Below are positions 48,201 to 56,019 of a DNA stretch of 64,000 nucleotides, piece by piece. Below the pieces are notes generated by a model that saw nothing but the letters and a program-made list of their open reading frames with translations, had not been told where the DNA came from and ran no database searches. Location: the NCBI RefSeq assembly GCF_932276165.1, contig NC_063984.1, forward strand, positions 751,501-815,500, written 5' to 3'. The DNA is from Plutella xylostella. Taxonomy: Eukaryota > Arthropoda > Insecta > Lepidoptera > Plutellidae. Every line of letters starts with the position of its first letter. The stretch's first letter is position 1. The position numbers were made by a program, and so were the translations under genes.

Positions 48201-51048
48201 GTTTAACCGTCTCCCCCCATTCCTCAGTGCCGTAATAATATTTGAAATATTTCCCAAAGCCTCAGTTTAAACCCCACCTCCCCTCTCTCAGCAGATGCCG
48301 GGCCTCGGGCAGCTCGGGGGCGTCCAACTGGTGCCGGCGCTAGGCCTGCCCGGCGTGCAGCTGGCGCAGCTCGCGCAGCCCGCGCCGCCCGCCGCCGCTA
48401 TAGGTATGTACATGTATACAGGATGTTGGCATATATATGTATACAGGATCTCCTTGGGAGAGGCCTATGTCCATCAGTGGATGATTATTGGCTGATGATG
48501 ATGATGTTGTTGCAAAATTGGTCTACTAAGCCGAAAGCGGGTGAATCAATCTAAGATATGATGTAAGATGGTTGGCTACATACGCTATAGCTAAAACCTA
48601 CTATTCTGTAGTGAATCACACAATCAGATCAGAATATTTTTATGAATCTTTCGTTAGACCTTTATATTTCGTGACCACGGCCGCAAATTTAACGTGAACA
48701 AGCACTTAGCGTGTCCGTATAACTTGTAAAGGGTTTGTCACTACGGTGAAAATGGTGAAAGCGCCCTCTTTTTAAATATCAACTTAACCTCTTGTAGTAT
48801 TTTTACCCCACCAAGGCTTTATTAAAACTCAACCATCTCCTCCCCAACAGGCCAACAAATCCAGCAAGACCCCAACGAGCCCGGCAAGTGGCAAGTCGTC
48901 ACCATGGCGCCGTCAAACAGCTCTTCCAACAGCAGCACCAATCAGAGCGCAGCACAGAACAGCACGACCGCCGCGTGCGAGAAGGAGAGAGATAGAGGAG
49001 AGGAAACGGGAAAGAGAGTGCTGAAGAGAGTCGCCTGTACCTGTCCTAATTGCGATCAGGGGGAGAAGTTAGTAGAATTGGTATTCTTAATAGGAAATAA
49101 GGTGTTTGACACATTAGATAGGCTATACACCCTACAACGGTATACTAATAAGGAAATAGGCCCATTAGTTAAGCTGAATAGCTAATGATGAAACAAAATC
49201 AGGCTGTAATATATCTGCAACACATAGATATCACAACATATAGATACTAGAGGACTATAATATAGATACAGGACCACAATAACAATCTGTACTATAGTCC
49301 TTAGTTACCTTTATGAGTGGGTATAATTATGGTCTCATAATTTTAACCTTCGCAACGCACCATGAGTCAACCTACTCCCATTCCACCTTGCAAATTCAAC
49401 TAACAACCCCTATTCCTTCCCCACAGCCGCGTAGTAGACCGCAAGAAGCAGCACATGTGCCACATCGCCGGCTGCAACAAGGTGTACGGCAAGACGTCCC
49501 ACCTCCGAGCCCACCTCCGCTGGCACACCGGCGAGCGCCCGTTCCAGTGCAACTGGCTGTTCTGTGGCAAGCGGTGAGTGGGTTTATAACTATCGGCCGA
49601 AAAAGTGGGGTGTTAATAAGTTTAACTATTAACTTGTCTGTAGTAACGTAGCTCCCAAACAGCTGAGTCGTGAGCACAAGTTTCGATCCTCCGTTAACGT
49701 TGCGTATCGTCAATTACTGTCACTGTCAAAATGTAAGGCAAAGTTAGTTCCAAAAGTGACATTTGTTTTTTCCATATGTTAGGTGGAATTTCACCAAACG
49801 CTAAACGTATTTAGTAGCCTGTCATACGTCTGTCAGTTAGTACAAAATGTATTTAAAATTTGATTTAAATACGTTTAGCGTTTGGTAAAAGTGACCCTTC
49901 GTGTAGATTCGAAAATAGTATCGAATCCTATGCTCGGGCCTCTGAACCGCCGATCTCGCTGTATTTATAACGAACCCTCATTCTCCCCTCAGCTTCACCC
50001 GGTCCGACCAATTTCTATTTACATTATTGCGTCACTTCAGCTGTGTTAAACACATAATTTAGCCTCTATCTCTAACTTACAGCTTCACCCGCTCCGACGA
50101 ACTACAACGCCACCGCCGCACTCACACCGGCGAGAAGCGCTTCGAGTGTCCCGAGTGCGGCAAGCGCTTCATGCGCTCCGACCACCTCGCCAAGCACGTG
50201 CGCATACACACCAAGAACCGGATCACTGTGAGTCACTGCTCCATACATTCATACCTCATGTAGTGCGAGTGTCCCGAGTGCGGCAAGCGCTTCATGCGCT
50301 CCGACCACCTCGCCAAGCACGTGCGCATACACACCAAGAACCGGATCACTGTGAGTCACTGCTCCATACATTCATACCTCATGTAGTGCGAGTGTCCCGA
50401 GTGCGGCAAGCGCTTCATGCGCTCCGACCACCTCGCCAAGCACGTGCGCATACACACCAAGAACCGGATCACTGTGAGTCACTGCTCCATACATTCATAC
50501 CTCATGTAGTGCGAGTGTCCCGAGTGATCATCACTGAGGATCACTGTGAGTCAACATCATTGTGCATTGTCAGAAACTGACAACTCATTTGAATGTAACA
50601 AACCCTCCGGTCGAGGTGGCCAGTGTGGCCACTGGTGTCCACAAACAGCAATATTCTGCTACAAATATGACCGTTTCACTGCCTACAGATTTTAATGTCT
50701 ATTAGTTCTCTGATGAATCACATAACGTCTACAAACGATCAGCTTATTTTTCAATTTAATCACATTTACCACGATTCCTTTGCCTAGCAGAGCAGGACAC
50801 AAGACAGGCTACATAAACAAAAACAGTCACCAAACCCTTACATAAAACCCATAAACAACCGCTAACCCTCCAACTCTCCCTTCCAGGAGGTAGCGACATC
50901 AACGCAATCGATCTACACGGACAGCGGCTCGGACTCGGGCGACGAGAAGATGATGCTGACCATACACACCGAGGTGGATAGTGAAGAGAAGCTGGTGCTC
51001 ATCCGGCCCGGCAAGCACGACGCGCAGACCAGCGGGGTGGATAGCTAG
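36243..51048 (+). CDS. Spps: Sp-family C2H2 zinc-finger transcription factor, Spps-like
   Basis: Nuclear GC-box-binding activator; Drosophila Spps acts at Polycomb response elements. Exons: 36243-36302, 38426-38537, 38914-39182, 39415-39489, 39881-39997, 40549-40662, 41012-41111, 42534-42860, 44277-44392, 45488-45574, 45869-45925, 46388-46489, 48295-48403, 48851-49067, 49427-49573, 50083-50227, 50887-51048. Phases agree throughout, giving 771 aa with single copies of duplicated exons. Seen: Sp box SPLALLAATCSRLG, a long Gln/Ala run from exon 3, Q- and Ser/Thr-rich activation regions, Btd box RVACTCPNCDQGE (608-620), then fingers C632-H654 (CHIAGCNKVYGKTSHLRAH), C662-H684 (FTRSDELQRH) and C692-H712 (CPECGKRFMRSDHLAKH). 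The Sp family is certain; Spps rather than Sp1/btd is inferred from the Q-rich N terminus. Exon 13 begins at a CAGCAG tandem acceptor, so one Gln may vary. Confidence 0.9.
36386..36401 (+). promoter_or_regulatory. GC box in first intron of the Sp gene
   Basis: GGGGAGGGCGGGGC, a consensus-like Sp-family binding site (GGGCGG core), lies about 85 bp into intron 1 in a GC-rich patch. Self-regulation by the encoded Sp factor is possible but is inference only. Confidence 0.35.
37782..37865 (-). mobile_element. 3' tail fragment of the CR1/Jockey-like LINE
   Basis: Read on the minus strand, AGCATTAAGTCCACC...TTGTACACTT and GAGCAATAAAGTATT match the 3' end of the LINE at 17954-20263 (GCATTAAGTTCGCC...TTGTACAATG, TGCAATAAAGAATT). 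Only the extreme 3' end is present. It lies in Sp intron 1. Confidence 0.75.
38121..38362 (-). mobile_element. tRNA-derived SINE, minus-strand copy
   Basis: The reverse complement carries the same blocks as 13455-13706: GGCGTAGTGGTTAG, B-box GGGTTCGATTCCCGG (better preserved here), CGGGTCTTGG, the TATC repeat, and TAGCTTGGGGTCGGAT. The A-rich tail is the (AATA)n at 38106-38120. It ends about 60 bp before the Sp exon 2 acceptor. Confidence 0.88.
40031..40302. mobile_element. TIR element with a second repeat nested inside
   Basis: The left end ACAAGGTGTTGCTAAAAGGG...TAAGCCGAAACCTACATG is the inverted copy of the right end CAAATGTAGGTTTCGGCTTA...CCCTTTTTGTAACACCATGT. Inside, ACCTCCTCCTTTTTTCGAAG...GTCGGTTAAAA (40151-40178) matches fragments at about 665-710 and 7405-7470. 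It lies in Sp intron 5. Half copies occur at 6537-6591 and 26047-26151. Confidence 0.8.
41112..42533. other. Sp intron 7, no recognised element
   Basis: AT-rich 1.4-kb intron. I see no coding segment or bounded repeat. Confidence 0.4.
43024..43624. mobile_element. Non-autonomous Harbinger-like DNA transposon (601 bp)
   Basis: The terminal inverted repeats run 28 bp with one mismatch (CGCCGGCTCCATACGTTGGC / GGCCGGCTCCATACGTTGGC, then CCCAACGC). TTA lies immediately outside both ends (43021-43023, 43625-43627). Extra copies of CCAACGT/ACGTTGG lie under both ends. A 3-bp TTA duplication points to the PIF/Harbinger group, but no transposase is encoded. It lies in Sp intron 8. Confidence 0.82.
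44311..45130 (+). repeat. Six-copy 122-bp tandem array of Sp exon 9 end plus donor
   Basis: The 3' part of exon 9 (GGGGCGTGGCCGTGCAAGTA to CTCTACCAGCAG), its GTATTG donor and about 40 bp of intron recur at exact 122-bp spacing: donors at 44393, 44515, 44637, 44759, 44881, 45003 and 45125. The copies are almost identical; copies 4 and 6 have GGCGGTG instead of GGCCGTG. Each exon part is 82 nt after CTGCCTCCCAG, so using a copy would shift the frame, and the 40-bp intervals are below usual intron size. The array sits wholly between exons 9 and 10. Confidence 0.93.
46128..46255. mobile_element. Diverged MITE of the CTGCCAGTTTCAA family
   Basis: The left arm ACTGCCAGTTTCAATATCTC...TATCGATAGCTG pairs with the right arm CAGCTATCGATAGATAGAGT...AAATGGCAG. 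It resembles the better-kept copy at 27579-27732 and lies in Sp intron 11. Confidence 0.7.
46388..47496 (+). repeat. Threefold copy of Sp exon 12 (102 nt), each spliceable
   Basis: The exon starting GCGGTCTCGGCGCCCATACA and ending AACCTGGTGCAG|GTGGGT occurs at 46388-46489, 46902-47003 and 47395-47496 (unit lengths 514 and 493 bp). The three exons appear identical. Each has an upstream CCCCGC...CACTCGGAAG acceptor and a GTGGGT donor, is 102 nt (34 codons) and phase 0 on both sides. An internal CAG 21 nt in is an alternative in-frame acceptor. Any number of copies could be spliced in without a frameshift; the segment lies in the activation region. Confidence 0.9.
47568..47676. mobile_element. 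Palindromic MITE (AAGACGTGACAAAAGTT family), copy C
   Basis: The left arm ACGGGGCGCATTTAAGACGT pairs with the right arm ACGTCTTAAATGCGCCCTGT; the interior has CGCGCTCGCTCTTGAGGCTG then CGCGATGC. It lies 71 bp after the third exon 12 copy. Confidence 0.85.
49790..49891. mobile_element. Short MITE in the intron between Sp zinc fingers 1 and 2
   Basis: The left arm TTTCACCAAACGCTAAACGT...ATTTA pairs with the right arm TAAATACGTTTAGCGTTTGG...TAAAAGTG around a 50-bp centre. Non-coding. Confidence 0.78.
49984..50011 (+). repeat. Fragment copy of the Sp zinc-finger 2 exon start
   Basis: CCCCTCAGCTTCACCCGGTC followed by CGACCAA matches the acceptor and first codons of the exon at 50083 (CAGCTTCACCCGCTCCGACG). 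Read in frame it gives FTRSDQF and then runs to a TAG at about 50060. It has a good acceptor, so it could compete with the true exon and truncate finger 2. Confidence 0.6.
50143..50526 (+). repeat. 123-bp tandem copies of the Sp zinc-finger 3 exon end
   Basis: The segment from CGAGTGTCCCGAGTGCGGCA through the finger 3 helix, the donor ACT|GTGAGT and CACTGCTCCATACATTC repeats at exact 123-bp spacing (50143, 50266, 50389), and a fourth start at 50512 breaks off after CCCGAGTGA. Copies appear identical. After the TAG preceding each copy, 87 nt (50264-50350 and the next) would encode another CPECGKRFMRSDHLAKH finger in phase 0. The 36-bp intervals are too short for normal splicing and contain an in-frame TAG if retained. 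Confidence 0.92.
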
Positions 51049-51155
51049 GTATGCTAGATAGTCTGGATAGTCTAGAAAACGGGACTGGAAAGTCATTTAT
51101 TTTAGGGTTCAACGCTGTAGAACATTGGCTTCATAGACTTGAGACCAAGCCTGTA

Positions 51156-51284
51156 GGGCTAGTACGGGTCGCATTTAAGACGTGACAAGAGTTTTGCATC
51201 GCGCTCACTCACATCGCGCAGCCTCAAGAGCGAGCGCGACGGAGAACTTTTGTCACGTCTTAATAGCGCCCCATGCTACATGGC
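51156..51284. mobile_element. Palindromic MITE (AAGACGTGACAAAAGTT family), copy D
   Basis: The left arm GGGTCGCATTTAAGACGTGA pairs with the right arm TCACGTCTTAATAGCGCCCC; the interior has TCACATCGCGCAGCCTCAAG then AGCGAGCGCGACGG. It lies between the last Sp coding exon and its downstream duplicate. Confidence 0.85.
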
Positions 51285-51401
51285 CTGGTTTGGACAAGGT
51301 AAACACAACACACAAACCAAATAATACACAACACAAGCATTCAACATTTGTAACAGCTATAGTACATTTATATCATAAGCTGGTATACCGCCCTCTTTAA
51401 T

Positions 51402-51610
51402 GAGAAGATGATGCTGACCATACACACGGAGGTGGATAGTGAGGAGAAGCTGGTGCTCATCCGGCCCGGCAAGCACGACGCGCAGACCAGCGGGGTGGAT
51501 AGCTAGGTAGGTGGCTAGGTAGCCTGGTTAATTAGTCTAGAAAACGGAAATGGTATTTAAGGGTTCAATATTGCAGAACATGGGCTTCATAGACTTGAGG
51601 CCAAGCTTGA
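51402..51610 (+). pseudogene. Duplicate of the Sp terminal coding exon and flank
   Basis: 51402-51506 repeats the terminal exon from GAGAAGATGATGCTGACCAT to GTGGATAGCTAG (original 50944-51048) with only silent changes seen (ACC to ACG, GAA to GAG). The similarity continues into the following flank (GTCTAGAAAACGG, GGGCTTCATAGACTTGAG), so about 200 bp were duplicated. No splice acceptor precedes it; it would be 3' UTR or intron. Confidence 0.85.
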
Positions 51611-51801
51611 CTTGGCCAAGGTTGGAGATTATGGTATATTTATAAATAAGTCAAGAGCTTTATAATCAAGCTGATACACCGCCCTCTATATCTTACATAA
51701 TAAGGACGAGAAGTCCATTGCTCCTAGCGCAAAAGTACCTAGTTGTTGTAATTTTTATTACGGTATTTATTAAAGTCATATTCTATTCTGTTCTATTCTA
51801 G

Positions 51802-51834
51802 GACGAAGACAGTGACGCCGACGGGGACCAGTAA
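51802..51834 (+). CDS. Possible alternative C-terminal exon of the Sp gene
   Basis: After a pyrimidine-rich CTATTCTGTTCTATTCTAG acceptor, the codons read DEDSDADGDQ then TAA. If the terminal exon used an internal phase-0 donor (for example GGG|GTGGAT at 51035-51040 or GAG|GTGGAT at 50974), this acidic peptide would replace the last residues. The plain reading is that translation stops at 51048 and this is 3' UTR. Unproven. Confidence 0.35.
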   Translation, partial: DEDSDADGDQ

Positions 51835-51849
51835 GTCCTGACGGGTCAC

Positions 51850-53203
51850 TGTCCAAGCTGAGGGGCCAATCACACGGTCCGACGAGCCACTGCTGAAACC
51901 GGACCGAATGACGGGGTCAAACGGGTCACTGTGCTAAGAGACTGGAGTAAGGTTCAGATCATTCCCGGTGCAATTAAAGTGGAGACTAAGGTTTTGTGCA
52001 AGTGAGTGCTAACGAATATTAAAAGCTACATAGTAGCATATGAACTGTGGGACAGTATTTTGAATTTTTCATACTGTTGGAAAAAATACATTTCTGTTGA
52101 AAAAGAAAAGTCAATTTTGGAACACCCTGTATTTAATGAATTACTGATGAGTGATTTGGCGGTATAGTAGCGACTAGCGACTGTGTAAATAAGAAGCGGT
52201 AATGTGTATAGTCAGCTCTGATAATATCGCAATCAGTAAACATGAAAAACTATATTTTTTCTCAATCGGCATATACAACATTACAATAGATTTACAGAAT
52301 AAGCATTAATTGAAGTTATTACTATAGCTGACCATACATTTATACTTGTCGAAAGCGGTAAAGACAGTATATCATGATAATGTCGGGAAGAGATGATACT
52401 ATTTTGTAAATACAAACTGGTTTTGTCGATGAAGTGAACTCAGTTTTTATGAGTAAAAATAAAAATATTTGTATAAATAATTAAGTGTAATAATCATTAT
52501 TTTGATGTTATGGTTGTAAATGTTGTGTATTTTTGTTAAATAATTTGATGGCTAGAATATGAAATCAATTACATTATTGTATATTATACATTTATTTAGT
52601 AATTTGAATGTCTCTCTGTAAGTACGAAGGGTTGCATAAATTATTTGGATTTAAATTTGTAGGCAGCTTTTTACCTATTTATATACAAGTGGGCGATATG
52701 TGGGTAAGTTGCGATAAAGGGACCACTCGCAACAAAATGACACCAATTTATAGTGAGTGACAATTTATACAAGATAAATGTTTTAAAATTAGATCGGCTT
52801 AAAATAAGTTTACCTACGTAACTACATGTCATACACTACATATATAATACATAATAATATAATCACACCATGGAATAATGACTCAAAATAAAATGTATGT
52901 GCCTATAGTTATTAACAATTTTGCAGGTTAAATACCATACCATTGATAAGCGAAGGTTTTTTATACAATGAAACATGAATATATTGCGATTTTCATGACC
53001 GATTTTACATTTTAACTCTGATCACTATGTTTTTAACTTTTGACATTTTAATTGCTAGATTTTAACAAACTATATTTACCTACATACGTAGTTGGTGAAT
53101 TATATTTTAAAGCTCGGTTAGCTTCAGTAGGTATACACATGTATCTTTTCAAACTTACAATCAGATGACTTTGAAAATGTACAATAGTGAACTAATTAAA
53201 GTC
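51850..53203. other. Probable Sp 3' UTR and AT-rich downstream spacer
   Basis: No coding segment is recognised. The sequence becomes steadily AT-rich, as expected of a long 3' UTR, but the polyadenylation site cannot be fixed. Confidence 0.4.
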
Positions 53204-53206
53204 TAT

Positions 53207-53505
53207 TTTTTAATCTCAGATACTAAATTGACAGATTCTGAACGGTTCAACAAGAGTCGATTGTTCCGCCAATAGGACGATATAGTGCCACAAACTTATC
53301 TGTTCCGGTGAGAGCGAACTAAATTGGTCCATACCTCATTACTTACTGTACTAATGAATTTCATATTGACATAGATTATATGGACCAATTTAGTTCGCTC
53401 TCACCGGAACAGATAAGTTTGTGGCACTATACGTCACTTACTCGCGGGACAATCGACTGTTGATAAACCGTTCAGAATCTGTCAATTTAGTATCTGAGAC
53501 TAAAA
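53207..53505. mobile_element. Roughly 300-bp near-perfect palindrome (MITE)
   Basis: The left arm from TCTCAGATACTAAATTGACA through CCACAAACTTATCTGTTCCG to AACTAAATTGGTCCATA is repeated inverted in the right arm from TATGGACCAATTTAGTT to TGTCAATTTAGTATCTGAGA, leaving only about 45 bp between. The arms are about 125 bp, with a divergent patch near CAACAAGAGTCGATTG. Non-coding. Confidence 0.85.
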
Positions 53506-53509
53506 AACA

Positions 53510-54874
53510 GAAATTAATGTGGCTGATTGAACATGTACAATGTAATATTGTTATATTAACCCATTATTAACCCGATTATGCCATAGTTTCTGATGGGTGT
53601 GTCATCAATATTTTAGTTTACTTATACGAATGTGATCCCGAGCAATGAAAAAGTTACAGTGGCATATGAAACGGCAATGGCTTGGGACTTTTTCATTACT
53701 CGTGAGTATATCAGTCATCAACTTATGTTTTTAAAATACAATCTAAATGTTACCTAAATACATTTGCGTTTATATCAAACCATTTCACATTGTGCTTTGA
53801 GAAGATTTTTCAAAACTCTAATTCTCAATCGCACGCCTTTGGAGGCGTGTGCTAATATTATGGCCAAAACATATTACTCCCTTGACTAGCTCTTGAGCAG
53901 CGGTCACAGTTCATCAGTTCATTCATTCTTAATCATTATCATAATAGTGAGTACAAAATCAATAATTTCTCTAACATCGACGCACAAATGGGTCCAACCG
54001 GCTTGCAACATACTCCTGTAGTCCGTTATTTTACTAAATAACACGTTTAAATTAAATTGTACAGTGTAAATACACGACTGTATATAATTTTATTGTTGAA
54101 CCAGTTGAATAAGAAATAAACTTATTTTTATTAAATTGTTGTTTTAATCAATGATTAACCTATGCTAAGGGTACAACACCATAATCTATTGTCATATTAT
54201 AGTAAAACATTGAGGATCAACTCGTAGAAGCCTCTTTCTATACTCGCGAGCAATGAAAAAGTTCCAGCGAAATATCACATATCAATGACAGGTGGAACTT
54301 TTTCTTTGAACCATCTCGCGAATGTATTCAGTAAAACCAGTAAGTATAATGTTATATTATCTAATCCTTGTATCCTTTTATTTCTGTTTACAATGGGGTG
54401 AGGTGCATAGGGGTTGCTGACTGTACCCACTATATTATTTCGCACAAGTAGTAGTTATGCACTAATGGTGCAAGTTCTAGAATTCCTGAAGTCGCGTGAT
54501 CCTAACTATTGCGGAAGTGATACTGCTGCGCTTTTCCCATAGCTTCGACTCTAGAATAGTTTTTTTCACACTTCAGCACCGTGTGTTTGAACACATTTCA
54601 ACTATTTATAGAAGATCTCGTGAACTTGCTCTTACTCCACATTATAAGTATCACAGTGGGAATGTGAAAATACTTAAGTATACACGTTGTCATAACAAAA
54701 CTACACACGTAGGTTTACATTGTTGGAACCGTCATTGATATGGAAATTTAGGTAGGTATATCATATTTATTATTGTAAGAAAAAAATCCGCCCTTTCTAT
54801 AAAAAGATGATAAGCAGATAATTAGCTGGATTAGATAGGCTTAATTAAAAGAGCAGCGTGCTTAGCAGACTTCA
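53510..54874. other. AT-rich spacer, nothing supported
   Basis: No gene is recognised. A GAGCAATGAAAAAGTT motif occurs at 53640 and 54248 with similar flanks (tile of a decayed repeat). Open frames are short and lack known motifs. Confidence 0.4.
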
Positions 54875-54883
54875 TCCTACGTA

Positions 54884-56009
54884 GCGTGTTTTGAAACTAT
54901 ACAAGGCCAGAACGCACCCATAGTGTACTAGCACTGTATAGTTTCAAGTGAAAAAAAATAATATTTTACTTGAAAATATACACGATTTGTGCGTACTAAT
55001 CGCGTATACTTTCAAGTTGGGATTTACTGAATCATTTTTGAAAATATACATTGCTATTACGCACATTGCTTGATTGACGTACTTGTCGCATATAATTTAT
55101 ACCTACTTGCTGATTCTGATTTACATAACTATTTCGGTAAATGTACAAGACTACAATTTACTTGGTCTGCCTGTCATACCCATAGAATGTTAATGTTAAA
55201 AATGAACAAGCTATAATTTGATTGATAAATTGATATTTATAACAATCATACTTGCAAGTAACAATACCTTATTATTTATTTTTTATTATTATTATATCTT
55301 ATTATTTATATGAATTAAGAGTAATACCTACTACACTCACAAGTACTTTATAAAAAAGTTCCAACTAAAAACGTAAATTTAGATCAAATTCTAAATTAAT
55401 TGTTTTAAAAGTTGGGGTCATTTGGTGTTGACTTTTTGCTACTTGGGCTTATTCATTGCTCGTGAGTGTACGGGGTATTATCCTACATACCTATTACAGA
55501 CATATTTTTCATCAAGTTTTGAATTTACCGTAATTTTCTTTTATGAATTGTTCTACACCCTCTTCAGAGATCATTTTTACTATTTATCAATTTAATTTAA
55601 AATCAATTTTCTTTTTAACTGTACGATGTAAACAAAAACCACGTTACAAAAACAATGCCAAGTGCGGAATGATGATGCAATGTTTAGAAAGCAATAGACT
55701 TATTACTATTTCGCATGAAAGAAAGAGAGAGCAACAATTCAAAAGGGCTACCTGGTAACTAATCACGTATAGTTTTAAGTGCTCGCATTGCCGCTTGGCA
55801 CTTGAAAATATACACGATTAGTACGCAGTGGTAACTGCTGCAGTATATTTTCAAGCCATAATTTTGGCCCAACTTACTTGAAAATATATGCGATTAGTGC
55901 GTAATGGCCTTGTATACTTTCAAGTAAATCATGGCACCATTTTAATTTGAAAATATACGCGAGCAGTCCCAACCTCTGCGTTCTGGCCTTGTATAGTTTC
56001 AAAACACGC
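54884..56009. mobile_element. 1126-bp non-autonomous DNA transposon, 33-bp TIRs, 9-bp TSD
   Basis: The ends are perfect inverted repeats of 33 bp (GCGTGTTTTGAAACTATACA then AGGCCAGAACGCA, and the complement ending at 56009). TCCTACGTA lies directly outside both ends (54875-54883, 56010-56018), a 9-bp duplication. Both flanks of the interior carry several short repeats of the form CTTGAAAATATACACGAT...GTGCGTA in both orientations (about 54968, 55005, 55040, 55800, 55878, 55905, 55946). There is no transposase frame. A 9-bp duplication suggests a Mutator-like source; an 8-bp reading would suggest hAT. Confidence 0.88.
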
Positions 56010-56019
56010 TCCTACGTAT

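Noticed and set aside
48904..49185. Read-through end of the Sp protein after the Btd box (KLVELVFLIGNK...)
   Set aside because: The open frame past the GTTAGT donor would end before the zinc fingers; joining at 49067 to 49427 restores the family structure. Intron retention cannot be excluded but has no support.
50146..50580. 144-codon frame with a threefold repeated peptide
   Set aside because: It is a shifted frame through the 123-bp exon copies; the repeat stays open only because 123 is divisible by three. The zinc-finger frame is the real one.
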